From contig JAFGDS010000107.1 of assembly GCA_016931995.1 (NCBI GenBank), positions 1 to 40,862 of the forward strand: 40,862 nucleotides of DNA. The letters run 5' to 3'. Below the pieces are notes generated by a model. The model ran no database searches. It was not told where the DNA came from and saw nothing but the letters and a program-made list of their open reading frames with translations. The DNA comes from Pirellulales bacterium (GTDB lineage Bacteria; Planctomycetota; Planctomycetia; Pirellulales; Thermoguttaceae). Position 1 is the stretch's first letter, and every line of letters starts with the position of its first letter. Of this stretch, positions 32,554 to 40,862 are shown one piece after another. Position numbers and translations under genes: made by a program.

Positions 32554-34554
32554 ATGATCGACAAGTTGGGGGAGTCCGGGGGCGCCGCGGACGCGGCGTC
32601 CTCCGCGGGCGAGATCGCGATCCCCGCCGTGTTTTGGTGTGCCGACGATCAGTTGCGCGTGACGGTGTTTTCGAGCACGGATGCGGCTCTCGTTCGGGAT
32701 CTGGCCCACCGGATCCACGGCCAGCCGCTGGCGGCGCTTCGAGACGACCAGGCCATCCCTCTTCCACCCCGCGGCGCGTGCGAGGAGGCGCTCCGCGGAA
32801 TCGCGTCCTCCCACCGGACGTTCTGGCGGGACCGCGAGTTCCAGTCGCACGTGGGGCCGCTCTTCGGGACGGAGCAACAGGTCGTCGGCTGCGTCGGCTC
32901 GTGCCAAGACGTCCGCGTCCTGCACTGGGCCCAGGGCGCCCTGCGCGAGTCGGAGGCCCGCTACCAGGCCATCTCGGAGCTGACCTCGACCTACGCCTAT
33001 TCGGCGCTCTTGGAGCCCGGCGGCCACCTCTTCCCGGAATGGGTCACCGGCGACTTCGTCCAGATGACCGGGTATACGCTGGACGAGGTCACGCGGTTGG
33101 GCGGGCCTCTGAAGTTGATTCATTCCGCCGATCGATCCGTGGCCGTGAAGCGGACCGAGCGTCTTTTGGCGGGCGAGCCGTCGGTGTCGGAGTTTCGCAT
33201 CATCACCAAGTCGGGCGCGACCCGCTGGCTGCGCGATTATGGCCGGCCGGTCCAAGACGACGCCCAACGTCGGACGATCCGCATCTTCGGCGCGGCGCAG
33301 GACATCACGGACCGCAAACAGGCCGAACAGGCGCTTCGCGAAAGCGAGGAGCGTTTCCGCTCGGTGTTCGAGGAGGGACCACTGGGCATGTTCATCCTCG
33401 GCGCCGAGGGCGCCTTGGTCGAGGTCAACCGCGCGCTGGCCCAGATGCTCGGTTACCGCCCGGAAGAGCTGGCCGGCCGGCGCGTCGCCGATCTCGTCCA
33501 TCCCGACGACCTCGACGCCTCGACGGCGATGCTGGGCAAGGTCAGCTCCGGCGAGAACACGCGTTGCACCTGGGAAAAGCGATGTCTCGCCCGCGAGGAT
33601 CGGATCGTCTGGGCCCGCGTCACCGCGACGGCCCTGCACGACCCCGAGGGCCGCCGGCGCTACGTTTTGGGCATGATCGAGGACATCACGGATCGCAAAC
33701 GCACCGAACAAGCCCTGCGCCGCGCGGAGCGCCTGGCCTCGATCGGCACGCTGGCCGCCGGAATCGCCCACGAAATCAACAATCCCCTGGGAGCCATCAC
33801 GCTGAGCGTCGACGCCGTGACGCTCTCGGAGGACCAGCCCGACCACGGGGCCATCCTGAAAGTAGCCTTGGAGAATATCCGAGCCAGCGCCCATCGTTGC
33901 GGGCGGATTGTCAAAAGCGTATTGCAGTTCGCCCGGGGCGAGGTGTCGCAAAAAACCCAGGGCGACCTGGCCGAGGTCGTCCGTCGCGCCCACGACATGG
34001 CCCGCTCGTTCGCCGCCCAACGCGACGTCTCGATCCGGCTGGAGATTCCCGACGATCCGCCACCGGTGATGATGAACGCCACCGAGATGGGCCAGGTTGT
34101 CCTGAATCTGCTGTCCAACGCCATCCACGCCTCCGGACCTGGCGACGGCGTCGCGCTGCGGATGGCCGCGTCGCGCGAGACCGTCCAGGTGGCGGTCGAG
34201 GACCACGGGTGCGGCATGACGGAAGAGGAAATCGACCGGATGTTCGATCCCTTCTTCACGTCCCGGCCCGACGAGGGCGGCACCGGGCTGGGCTTGAGCA
34301 TCACCTACGGCATCGTCCAACGGCACGAGGGCACGATCGACGTGACCAGCGCGCCGGGCCAGGGGACCACCGTGACGATCGCGTTGCCGGCCCTCCACGC
34401 GGCGACCGAGGAAGATGCCCCGCCGCTTGAGCAAGACGAACGTCGTCCTCAGGAGACCGGACTCCACCCCGCGCACGGCGAACGCCGTCGTAACCGCGCC
34501 GAAGGATCGCGTCCGCACCCGAGCGAGAGCGATGCGTCGCCTCGCCCGGCGTGA
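32554..34554 (+). CDS. PAS-domain sensor histidine kinase
   Basis: A 666-residue kinase with no transmembrane helix, so probably a cytoplasmic sensor. Two clear PAS/PAC units cover about 133-255 and 262-380, each ending in DITDRK, and a weaker PAS-like region lies before them. The dimerisation/phosphoacceptor box is AAGIAHEINNPLGAI with H406. The ATPase domain has the N box NLLSNAIHASG, DHGCGM, a DPFFTSRP stretch and GGTGLGLSITYG. About 50 hydrophilic residues extend past the ATPase domain. This H-box and ATPase order fits FixL-like kinases; no haem or other ligand site could be assigned. The ATG at 32554 is preferred to the TTG at 32527; the ribosome site is weak. Confidence 0.93.
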   Translation: MIDKLGESGGAADAASSAGEIAIPAVFWCADDQLRVTVFSSTDAALVRDLAHRIHGQPLAALRDDQAIPLPPRGACEEALRGIASSHRTFWRDREFQSHVGPLFGTEQQVVGCVGSCQDVRVLHWAQGALRESEARYQAISELTSTYAYSALLEPGGHLFPEWVTGDFVQMTGYTLDEVTRLGGPLKLIHSADRSVAVKRTERLLAGEPSVSEFRIITKSGATRWLRDYGRPVQDDAQRRTIRIFGAAQDITDRKQAEQALRESEERFRSVFEEGPLGMFILGAEGALVEVNRALAQMLGYRPEELAGRRVADLVHPDDLDASTAMLGKVSSGENTRCTWEKRCLAREDRIVWARVTATALHDPEGRRRYVLGMIEDITDRKRTEQALRRAERLASIGTLAAGIAHEINNPLGAITLSVDAVTLSEDQPDHGAILKVALENIRASAHRCGRIVKSVLQFARGEVSQKTQGDLAEVVRRAHDMARSFAAQRDVSIRLEIPDDPPPVMMNATEMGQVVLNLLSNAIHASGPGDGVALRMAASRETVQVAVEDHGCGMTEEEIDRMFDPFFTSRPDEGGTGLGLSITYGIVQRHEGTIDVTSAPGQGTTVTIALPALHAATEEDAPPLEQDERRPQETGLHPAHGERRRNRAEGSRPHPSESDASPRPA

Positions 34555-34578
34555 CGGGCTCGGCAACGCCCCGCGCGC

Positions 34579-34619
34579 AAAAAAAGGGGACGCGTCCGCA
34601 CGGATCAGGACGCGACCCC
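34579..34619 (-). terminator. Rho-independent terminator on the minus strand
   Basis: Twelve-base arms at 34586-34597 (GGGGACGCGTCC) and 34608-34619 (GGACGCGACCCC), with one mismatch, are followed on the minus strand by seven T residues (34585-34579). It lies about 260 bases beyond the MFS gene stop. Because it is near the end of the plus-strand kinase gene, it may also help in that direction, though without a T tract. Confidence 0.75.
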
Positions 34620-34848
34620 CAAGGAGTGGCCTTAAACTCGGATCTTAGTGGGGCAGTAGGATTGTGGCGAAACGAGCACAAGGCCAATAGTAATGTTTAT
34701 CGCCCAGCGAGCCCTTTGAATCGAGTGCCTTCTTCCACCCATTGGTAGAATTTCACGCACCGTCCCCGAATCAGGGGGGCGGTCGTCGAACGCCCCGCGC
34801 CGGCCGCCGCCGGGCTCGTCGCGATGCCCGCCGGTCGGAAGACGCTGA

Positions 34849-34870
34849 GTGCCACTGGCTCCGCCAGTGC
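34849..34870. repeat. Single CACTGGC hairpin repeat unit
   Basis: One forward unit (core CACTGGCTCCGCCAGTG) eight bases from the MFS stop codon. It has no reverse partner. Apart from this unit and the terminator, the 324-base gap 34555-34878 shows nothing recognised. Confidence 0.93.
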
Positions 34871-34878
34871 TCGGAGAC

Positions 34879-36204
34879 TCAGGCGTCCGCTCGGTCCGGC
34901 TCCCGCACGATTCCCAGCAAGACCGCGACGCCCAGCGCGCGCATGAGCCAGCCGAAGAGGAACAGCGCGCCAAAATAGTCCACGTGCCAGACGCCGCCCA
35001 GCACGAAGGTGGCCGCTTCCCAGCGATCCGCCAGAACCCCGCCCGTCACGGTGCTGGCCGCATAGCATAGGCCCGTCACGGCGAAGTACAGGGCGATATG
35101 GCCCGCGTTGTCCCGCTCCGGCGACAGTCGCAGCATCAGATTGGGCAAGCAGACGTTCAAGCCCGCGTAAGCAATCCACACGGCCCACGCGCCGGCAAGC
35201 CACCACGGCTGGTCGCGCGACGCGAAGAAGTAAAACAACGGCCCCTGGGCGACCAGCAGGAGGCTCGCGGCCATGACGGGGCGGTTGCCCCAGCGATCGG
35301 CCAGGCGACCCATCCAGGGGCTCAGCGCGAACTGCCCCACGCGCATGAACGTCCTCAGCCCGAGCATCGCCACGAGCGTGATCCCCAGCGCCTGCGCCGG
35401 ATAGACGTAATGCGCCGATTGCGTGATCCCGTTGAAGAACGAAAACCAGCAGCCGAAAAACACCAAACGCAAAAACCGGAAATCCGTCAACGGGACGAAC
35501 ATCGTTCCCAGGGCCTTGAGCAGGGGCACGCGCCGCCGGGAGGCCATCGCCGGCATGAGCGCCACGGGCACGAGCGCCCCCAGCATGAAGACAACGCCCA
35601 AAAGCGCCGGCAGGGCGTAGCCGATCCAACGCGGCTGGTGGGGGTGGAGGACGTGCCAGCCCCAGGTGAACGCCCCCGCCGCGAGCATCGCCCCGGCCTG
35701 ACCGGCCACGAGCCATCGTTCGCGCCGCCCGAGGAACCGACCGCGAATGCGGACCGGCACGAGATCGGCCAGCCACGACCAGAACGCCACCGTGCCCAGG
35801 TATTGCAGCAAATGGTAAACGCACCAAATCGCCACCAGCGCCGCCAGCGACGCCCTCGCGGTGGGCAACGTTCCCGGGGAGGCCAGCCAGGGCAGCGCCG
35901 CGAGAACGGCCGCCGACAGCGCGAAGGCGCCCAGACAGAATTGTTTTCGGTCGGCCAGCCGGTCGAGGAGGGCCGGCGCGATCAGACGCAGCGCGCCGAC
36001 CACGTGGGGCGCGGCCAGAATCAGACTCACGCCCAAGCCGGCCACGCCCGTGTCCAACTCGAGCGCCAGATAGACCACGAGCATCGTGCTGGCCAACCCG
36101 TTGCCGATCGACCACAGCCCGCCGTTCCAATACGCCATCCGCCGGGCACGGTGAAGCGCGCGGAGAGACGGGCGGTCGTCTGACTGGGCAGCGGCAAGGG
36201 GCAT
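34879..36204 (-). CDS. MFS transporter
   Basis: A 441-residue integral membrane protein with about twelve predicted helices, belonging to the major facilitator superfamily. Recognisable features are the loop motif DRLADRKQF between helices 2 and 3 and its counterpart GRLADRWGNRPV in the second half, plus a GRFLGRRERW loop. It has no soluble domain. The substrate is unknown. The ATG at 36204 lies in a normal context but without a strong ribosome site. It is alone on its strand; the downstream terminator is at 34579-34619. Confidence 0.9.
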   Translation of the reverse strand: MPLAAAQSDDRPSLRALHRARRMAYWNGGLWSIGNGLASTMLVVYLALELDTGVAGLGVSLILAAPHVVGALRLIAPALLDRLADRKQFCLGAFALSAAVLAALPWLASPGTLPTARASLAALVAIWCVYHLLQYLGTVAFWSWLADLVPVRIRGRFLGRRERWLVAGQAGAMLAAGAFTWGWHVLHPHQPRWIGYALPALLGVVFMLGALVPVALMPAMASRRRVPLLKALGTMFVPLTDFRFLRLVFFGCWFSFFNGITQSAHYVYPAQALGITLVAMLGLRTFMRVGQFALSPWMGRLADRWGNRPVMAASLLLVAQGPLFYFFASRDQPWWLAGAWAVWIAYAGLNVCLPNLMLRLSPERDNAGHIALYFAVTGLCYAASTVTGGVLADRWEAATFVLGGVWHVDYFGALFLFGWLMRALGVAVLLGIVREPDRADA

Positions 36205-36236
36205 CGCACAAGGTCCGTGCCGGCGATTCTCGGGAC

Positions 36237-36308
36237 TGTAGAAGGCGACTCCCGTCGCCGATCACCCGCAAACGAGGCCGGTATGGACGACGGGAGTCGC
36301 CTCCCACA
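36237..36308. repeat. Second GGCGACTCC-type inverted repeat
   Basis: The left arm at about 36237-36261 (GGCGACTCCCGTCGCC core) and right arm at about 36285-36308 (GACGGGAGTCGCC core) are related to the repeat at 20692 but carry one extra base and several mismatches. It lies in the gap upstream of the MFS gene. Confidence 0.88.
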
Positions 36309-36413
36309 AGACTCGTTGCCTCAGTATACGGCGGGGGCGAAAGACAGGGGATAGGGGGCGCGGAGCCCGCGTGCCGGGCCAGCGGCGCGAGTGCCACGGG
36401 CCATGCTGGGCGC

Positions 36414-36438
36414 CATGCCCACGCTCGTCGTGGGCATG
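36414..36438. repeat. CATGCCCACG hairpin repeat
   Basis: Perfect ten-base arms CATGCCCACG and CGTGGGCATG with a five-base loop. A further stretch of AGCAAGCATG / CATGCTTGCT repeats follows to about 36490. Together with the repeat at 36237 it fills the 322-base gap between the MFS and NtrC genes; no gene is seen there. Confidence 0.85.
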
Positions 36439-36526
36439 TCTCGCCAACAAGCATGCTTGCTGTCTCGTTGCGCTCGCCTAGCAAGCATGGTGCCCATAAT
36501 GTGTCTCATCCGCGTGACGCACCACA

Positions 36527-37909
36527 CTAGCGCGACTTCGCGTGCCGCGGCTCGTCCAGCCCGAGACGCTTCATCTTCTTGTACAGCGTCGTCCGGTTGA
36601 TCCCGAGCGACTCGGCCGTGGCGTGGCGATTCCAGTTGTTCATCTCGAGCACGTCGAGAATGATCTGGCGTTCGGGGGCCTCGAGGGCGTCCTTGAGAGA
36701 TCGTTCGCCCACCGGCGCGACGACCACGCCGCCCTCGACGCCGAATTGCGGCGGCAAATCCTCCAGGCCGAGCGTCGCGCCGCGGCCCAGGAGGACCGCC
36801 CGCTCGATGACGTTTTGAAGCTCGCGAACGTTGCCGGGCCAGGCGAATCGCTGCAAGGCGGCCATGGCCTGCTCGTTGAACTGCCTGGCTGGTTTGCCCG
36901 ACTCCTCGCAGACGCGCTTGAGGAAATGCTCCGCCAAGAGCGGGATATCGGAAAGCCGCTCGCGCAGGGGCGGCAGCTCGATGTTGATGACGTTCACGCG
37001 GTAGAACAGGTCCTGGCGGAACCGCCCCTCGGCCACCGCCCGGCCGAGATCCTCGTTCGTGGCGAGGATCACGCGGGTGTCCACGCTGAACGTCTTCGTG
37101 CCGCCGACCTGCTCGAACTCGAAGTCCTGAAGGATCCGCAGCAGCTTGACCTGCATTCCCGGGCTGGCCGTGGCGACTTCGTCGAGGAAAATGGTGCCTC
37201 CGTTGGCGAGCATGAACTTGCCCATCTTCTCGCCGGTGGCCCCCGTGAACGCGCCGGCCGTGTGGCCGAACAGCTCGCTTTCCAACAACGTCTCGGGCAG
37301 CGCGCCGCAGGCCACCTCGACGAAGGGTTTGTCGCGGCGCCCGCTGCGGCGGTGGATGGCGCGGGCCACGAGCGACTTGCCCGTGCCGCTTTCGCCCGTG
37401 ATCAGCACGGTGGCCTTCGTGTCGGCCACGCTATCGACCATGTCGTAGATGCGGCGCATGCGATGGTCGTTGCCGACAATGTTCTCCATGCCGAACCGCA
37501 TATCGAGCTGCGCTTTGAGCTGCGTGTTCTCCTCGACCATCCGCCGCTGGTTGAACGCGCGATCGATGGCGATTTCCAGCTCCTCGTCGATCAAGGGTTT
37601 GGTGAGGAAGTCAAACGCGCCGGCACGTATGGCCTCGACGGCCGAATCGACGGAGCCGTAGCCGGTGATCATGATGACCTGCGTGTCGGGGTGCTTTTGC
37701 CGGCAATGGCCCAGCACGCGGAAGCCGTCGCCGTCGCCCAGCCGGATATCGGCCAGCACGACGTCGTAGGGCTTTTCGTCGGTCGCGGCGATCGCCTCGG
37801 CGCAACCGGAGGCGGTATCCAGATCGAAGCCCTGGTCGCGAAGCCAGTCGGCCATCGAGTGGAGCACTTGCCGATCGTCGTCCACCAGGAGGAGTGCACC
37901 GCGGGTCAT
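36527..37909 (-). CDS. NtrC-type sigma-54 activating response regulator
   Basis: A 460-residue regulator with three domains. The receiver has D10-D12 (LLVDDD), phospho-acceptor D54 (VVLADIRLG) and the KPL lysine. The AAA+ domain has Walker A GESGTGKS (about 171-178), the sigma-54 contact loop GAFTGA (about 218-223), Walker B GGTIFLDE (about 235-242) and the arginine-finger region. The Fis-type helix-turn-helix at the C-terminus reads [20 protein letters not shown]. It should activate sigma-54 promoters when phosphorylated. No kinase is adjacent. The ATG at 37909 fits the receiver start. It is divergent from the fucosidase-like gene, 465 bases away. Confidence 0.95.
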   Translation of the reverse strand: MTRGALLLVDDDRQVLHSMADWLRDQGFDLDTASGCAEAIAATDEKPYDVVLADIRLGDGDGFRVLGHCRQKHPDTQVIMITGYGSVDSAVEAIRAGAFDFLTKPLIDEELEIAIDRAFNQRRMVEENTQLKAQLDMRFGMENIVGNDHRMRRIYDMVDSVADTKATVLITGESGTGKSLVARAIHRRSGRRDKPFVEVACGALPETLLESELFGHTAGAFTGATGEKMGKFMLANGGTIFLDEVATASPGMQVKLLRILQDFEFEQVGGTKTFSVDTRVILATNEDLGRAVAEGRFRQDLFYRVNVINIELPPLRERLSDIPLLAEHFLKRVCEESGKPARQFNEQAMAALQRFAWPGNVRELQNVIERAVLLGRGATLGLEDLPPQFGVEGGVVVAPVGERSLKDALEAPERQIILDVLEMNNWNRHATAESLGINRTTLYKKMKRLGLDEPRHAKSR

Positions 37910-38374
37910 GGCGTCACCGTGTTCGTTGCCGCGCAGGGGGGAGTGGGGAACGTGCCGCTGGACACGGGCGGCCACGGGGGCCGTCGAGAAAACGCTACGT
38001 CACGGGTGGTGGCCGGTCAACGCGCGAGGCGATCGGGCTCGACACTCCCAGGCGAACGCCCCGAGCGCCATCCGGCACAACCCTTTCCGGCATCCCAGCC
38101 AACGTTGCACGGTGGGCGACATTTGGCGGGGCTTGTCCGGCAATTTGGTAGGGAAACGGAAGAAAAATGGCCCCCACTTGCGAAGGGTTTCCGCGTGTTT
38201 TTCCCCACGAATAGGGCCATCTTTGGCCGGATATACCGCTGGGTCGGGGGGATTATCTGGTAGCGGGGGGGTATTTCGCACTATCCCCCAGTGGACTAGG
38301 ATTGTGTGACGTTCCTTGCCGGGGATTTGACAGCAGTCAGCCGAGGCAGTCGGCGGGTGGGGCGGAGAGTCGCA
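37910..38374. other. Divergent intergenic region, NtrC-type and fucosidase genes
   Basis: 465 bases without a supported gene. A partial sigma-54 promoter match, TGTGACGTTCCTTGCC at 38305-38320 (plus strand), lies about 55 bases before the fucosidase start. Its -24 element is imperfect (GT instead of GG). A TAGGAT hexamer at 38297-38302 is an alternative -10. A run of T/A-containing sequence at 38155-38170 is otherwise unremarkable. Confidence 0.5.
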
Positions 38375-39463
38375 ATGACGATTGGTAGCAAAAAAACACG
38401 CGCCGGCGCGATCGCGCTAACGGTAATCGCGTGGGCCATCTCGTCCGCGACGCTGGCTCAATTACCCGAACCGGCCACCGAACGCACCCCCGTTCTTGCC
38501 GAATGGGAATCGCTCAAATATGGGATGTTCATCCACTTCGGGCTGAGCACCTTCGTGCGGGAGGAATACGGCAAAAAAGCCGACGCCACGTGCGCCGATT
38601 ACCGGCCCACGCAGCTTGACCCCGATCAGTGGATCCGCGTGGCCTACGACGCCGGCATGAAATACGCGGTGCTGACGACCAAGCACTGCTACGGGCACTG
38701 CCTTTGGCCCAGCCAACACACGGACTTCACCGTGGCGAAGGGGCCCGTCAAGGACGACGTCGCGAAATTGTTCGTCGAGGCGTGCCGCAAGCACGGAATC
38801 AAGCCCGGGTTTTATTACCTGTTGGGTTGGGATAGCCGCCACCAACCGCGCATGACGCCCGACCAATACGAAGAGTTTTGCGGCAATCAGGTTCGCGAAC
38901 TCCTGACCGACTACGGGCCCATCACGTTGCTTTGGTTTGACATTCCATGGGACCTCGGACCCGACAATAGTGGACGCCTAAGACGGATCTACTCCCGGGT
39001 CAAGGAACTACAACCGGACTGCCTGGTCTTGTTCAACCAGTCGTTCTGGGATGGCACGGGACCGCGAACCTTTCGCGTGACGTGGAATTATCACCGGGAG
39101 GTCCTCGACGAGCGCGTCACGCTTTGGCCCGCGGACGTTTTGAACGGCGAGGTGACGCCGCCGCCGAAGGACGGCCACGTGCCGCGCATGGGCGTGGGCG
39201 GGAAGATCTTTTACGTGCCCATGCAAACGGAAGACTGTTTGACGGACGTGTGGTTCCACATTGGAAAGAACAAACCGAAGTCGTTGGATTGGTGTTTGAA
39301 TCGCCATGACGAAGTCGTGGGACGCGGCGCGAATTGGCTGCTGGACGTGGCGCCCGACCAAACGGGCCGCATTCCCCAGGACCAGGTGGACGCCCTGATG
39401 GCGTTGAAGCGGGCATTGAACGACCGCGCCAAGGACGCCGAGGCCCAGCGCGTTTCGCGATGA
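38375..39463 (+). CDS. Secreted GH29 alpha-L-fucosidase-like protein
   Basis: A 362-residue glycoside hydrolase family 29-type enzyme. A Sec signal peptide (about 1-30, ending ATLAQ) predicts export. The N-terminal barrel shows WESLKYGMFIHFGLSTF, then YAVLTTKHCYGHCLWPSQHT and the LLWFDIPWD strand, whose D189 is the expected catalytic nucleophile. Conserved RGANWLLDVAPDQTGRIP closes the barrel. The usual C-terminal beta-sandwich is absent, and the protein is about 100 residues shorter than typical members. Activity on fucose is therefore a family-level inference. GGAG seven bases upstream supports the ATG at 38375. Downstream is a NarL-type regulator. Confidence 0.88.
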   Translation: MTIGSKKTRAGAIALTVIAWAISSATLAQLPEPATERTPVLAEWESLKYGMFIHFGLSTFVREEYGKKADATCADYRPTQLDPDQWIRVAYDAGMKYAVLTTKHCYGHCLWPSQHTDFTVAKGPVKDDVAKLFVEACRKHGIKPGFYYLLGWDSRHQPRMTPDQYEEFCGNQVRELLTDYGPITLLWFDIPWDLGPDNSGRLRRIYSRVKELQPDCLVLFNQSFWDGTGPRTFRVTWNYHREVLDERVTLWPADVLNGEVTPPPKDGHVPRMGVGGKIFYVPMQTEDCLTDVWFHIGKNKPKSLDWCLNRHDEVVGRGANWLLDVAPDQTGRIPQDQVDALMALKRALNDRAKDAEAQRVSR

Positions 39464-39548
39464 GGTCCCCTACTACCCCCATGGACATAAACCGTCCCTT
39501 TCGTTGACCCAAACAAGACGCATCCCTTCTTTTTATAGGAGCCCCCCC

Positions 39549-40181
39549 ATGTCAATCAGACTGCTCGTCTGTGACGATCACGAGGTGATTCGCACAGGGC
39601 TGGCCAGCCTCATGGCCGGGTCGGACATCGAGATCATCGCCGAGGCCGGCAGCGGCAAGGAAGCGGTGGAAAAGGCCGACAAGCATCGGCCGGATGTCAT
39701 CCTCCTGGACATCCGCATGCCGGACATGGATGGGTTGGCCACGCTCGAAAAGCTCCGCGCCAAGGTGTCCGACTGCCGCGTCGTCATGCTCTCGACCTAC
39801 GACAACCCGACGTACATCGCCCGGGCGGTCGCGCTGGGCGCCTGCGACTACGTGCTCAAGGGCTCGTCGCGCGAGGCAATCATCGCGACGATCACCGCCG
39901 CGGCCCAGGGCGAGTCGCCCTCCCGCAGCGGCGAGCTGCGCCGCGTCGCCGGCGCGATGAAGATCCGCCAGGTGCTCGACGACGACGAGGTGCCCCTGAC
40001 CCAGCGCGAGACCCAGGTGCTCCGGCACGTCGCCCTGGGCTTGAGCAACAAGGAAATCGGCCGCTCGCTCGAGATCAGCGTCGAGACCGTCAAGGAGCAC
40101 GTCCAAAACATCCTCCGCAAGATCGCCGTGAGCGACCGCACCCAGGCCGCCGTTTGGGCCGTCCGCCGCGGACTGGTCTGA
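39549..40181 (+). CDS. NarL/LuxR-type response regulator
   Basis: A 210-residue response regulator. The receiver has D9-D10 (VCDDHEV), phospho-acceptor D54 (VILLDIRMP), the LSTYD hydroxyl region and the K in YVLKG. The LuxR-type DNA-binding domain covers LTQRETQVLRHVALGLSNKE and IGRSLEISVETVKEHVQNIL. AGGAG at 39536-39540 supports the ATG at 39549. No kinase is adjacent, so it is an orphan here. It is followed by repeats. Confidence 0.94.
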   Translation: MSIRLLVCDDHEVIRTGLASLMAGSDIEIIAEAGSGKEAVEKADKHRPDVILLDIRMPDMDGLATLEKLRAKVSDCRVVMLSTYDNPTYIARAVALGACDYVLKGSSREAIIATITAAAQGESPSRSGELRRVAGAMKIRQVLDDDEVPLTQRETQVLRHVALGLSNKEIGRSLEISVETVKEHVQNILRKIAVSDRTQAAVWAVRRGLV

Positions 40182-40201
40182 GGACGTTTGGACTTGCGCG
40201 G

Positions 40202-40266
40202 GTGCCACTGGCTCTGCCAGTGCCGCGCGAGGCCCATCATCCACGCACTAGCGGAGCCAGTGGCAC
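40202..40266. repeat. Convergent CACTGGC hairpin repeat pair
   Basis: A forward unit lies at 40202-40223 and a reverse unit at 40245-40266 (CACTAGCGGAGCCAGTG, one arm with a substitution), just after the NarL-type regulator gene. Confidence 0.94.
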
Positions 40267-40280
40267 ACGAGGTCCAGCCT

Positions 40281-40321
40281 CCCCTCTCCCGCACGCGGGA
40301 GAGGGGTCGGGGGTGAGGGGT
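40281..40321. repeat. CCCCTCTCCCGC hairpin with G-rich tail
   Basis: Perfect 12-base arms CCCCTCTCCCGC (40281-40292) and GCGGGAGAGGGG (40295-40306) with a two-base loop, followed by TCGGGGGTGAGGGG. This is a common intergenic repeat in several bacterial phyla. It lies about 90 bases beyond the stop codon of the minus-strand trypco2-like gene. Confidence 0.85.
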
Positions 40322-40413
40322 TTGCATGTGGGGAAGAGGGCCGGCGGCTTGGGGAGCGGACCGGCTTCGCTGACGTCCCCTGGCCGATGTCGCCTGCCCT
40401 GCCACTTCGGTGG

Positions 40414-40746
40414 TCACGGGAGTTGCGGGAAGACGACCGGAACGGAAAACTTGACTCGACTGACGGAGGTGTTCGATGTTGTCGATTGCGCCTGACCTCC
40501 GACTCCGAATGCTCCTGCTATCACGCCCACTCCGGCCTTCTTCTCCTTGTCCTCGGTCACGGTAAGGGCTACATCGAACTCAATGAGCCGTGGTGTCTCC
40601 TGCAAATAGACTTCTCTGCGTGCCTTCTTGTTTTTCAGAGTGGCCGGATTAATCCTCGCCTCCTGACAGTCGGGAGATTGTTGGGCAGCCTGTATGCCTG
40701 TGATGATTTGCCGCAGGCTTTCGGCTACGAACGTTTCCAGGTCCAT
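40414..40746 (-). CDS. trypco2 (trypsin-co-occurring domain 2)-like protein
   Basis: A 110-residue soluble protein. An N-terminal helical part, MDLETFVAESLRQIITGIQA, is followed by a beta-rich part, RLIEFDVALTVTEDKEKKAG, then GVIAGAFGVGGQAQS and a final VSRVKFSVPVVFP strand. This order, a helix, an IEFDV-type strand, a Gly-rich loop and a closing V-x-F strand, matches the trypco2 domain of comparative-genomic surveys of NTP-dependent bacterial conflict systems, where it occurs beside trypsin-like proteases and other effectors. Function is unknown. GGAGG six bases before the ATG at 40746 fixes the start. The gene looks more AT-rich than its neighbours, which suggests transfer. Any partner would lie right of the window; the last 116 bases hold no gene I can name. 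Confidence 0.7.
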   Translation of the reverse strand: MDLETFVAESLRQIITGIQAAQQSPDCQEARINPATLKNKKARREVYLQETPRLIEFDVALTVTEDKEKKAGVGVIAGAFGVGGQAQSTTSNTSVSRVKFSVPVVFPQLP

Positions 40747-40862
40747 GACGTTCCTCCTGCTCTTATTGTCCTTGCGTAACCGTCCGGTGGAACCCACTCC
40801 TGGCATGGGGCTGGTTGCCGTGGGGGGTGAGCGGTTGGAGGGGGGCGTCCGGGGTCAGGCGG

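Overview
The window is GC-rich bacterial chromosomal DNA and most likely comes from a planctomycete (Planctomycetota, Pirellulales-like). This is inferred from gene content and style. There is a Tat-exported Gfo/Idh/MocA oxidoreductase, a very small membrane protein with an N-terminal RFQFGLGSLFLLTFL-type anchor, a thioredoxin-trypsin fusion, a Gly/Met-rich secretin-like protein, an ECF sigma factor paired with a membrane HEAT protein, and many intergenic hairpin repeats built on CACTGGCTCCGCCAGTG and GGCGACTCCGTCGCC. No rRNA, tRNA, CRISPR array, transposase or phage gene was recognised.

Layout. 1-101 is a tandem 8-mer/7-mer repeat touching the start of a DUF58 gene (109-1005). 1084-3723 (minus) holds a Tat-exported oxidoreductase and a cysteine-rich 4Fe-4S protein. 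4373-7360 (plus) holds a CheY-like regulator, a small membrane protein and an MsbA-like ABC exporter with a coiled-coil insertion. 7379-14621 (minus) is a complete RND multidrug-efflux locus: TetR regulator, membrane-fusion lipoprotein, AcrB-type pump and NodT-type outer-membrane channel, with a TetR-type palindrome upstream. A ROK sugar kinase (minus) follows. 16351-20639 (plus) holds the thioredoxin-trypsin fusion, a THUMP-like methyltransferase, CsrA and a zinc-ribbon membrane protein.

20754-26408 (minus) holds dimeric-type glycyl-tRNA synthetase, the secretin-like exported protein with its own rho-independent terminator, and the ECF sigma/HEAT pair. 26832-27866 is a membrane-anchored alpha/beta hydrolase. 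27969-30002 (minus) is a sugar-catabolism pair (TIM-barrel isomerase, then a second Gfo/Idh). RibD follows (plus). 31405-34554 is a divergent FixJ-like regulator and PAS histidine kinase. An MFS transporter (minus), an NtrC-type activator (minus), a secreted GH29 fucosidase-like enzyme (plus) and a NarL-type regulator (plus) follow. The right end has a 110-residue trypco2-like protein (minus).

The genes form small independent transcription units rather than one large system. The clearest functional sets are the efflux locus, the sugar-isomerase/dehydrogenase pair, the sigma factor with its putative membrane partner, and the kinase/FixJ pair. The least ordinary parts are the intergenic repeats, present in at least seven sequence families and arranged as convergent pairs, and a few unusual protein architectures: thioredoxin-protease fusion, HEAT-type candidate anti-sigma factor, Gly/Met-rich secretin-like protein, multi-cluster Fe-S protein and edge-located trypco2 protein. 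I did not find a clearly complete undescribed multi-gene system. Coordinates of starts were set by ribosome-binding sites and family length, and are stated where they are debatable.
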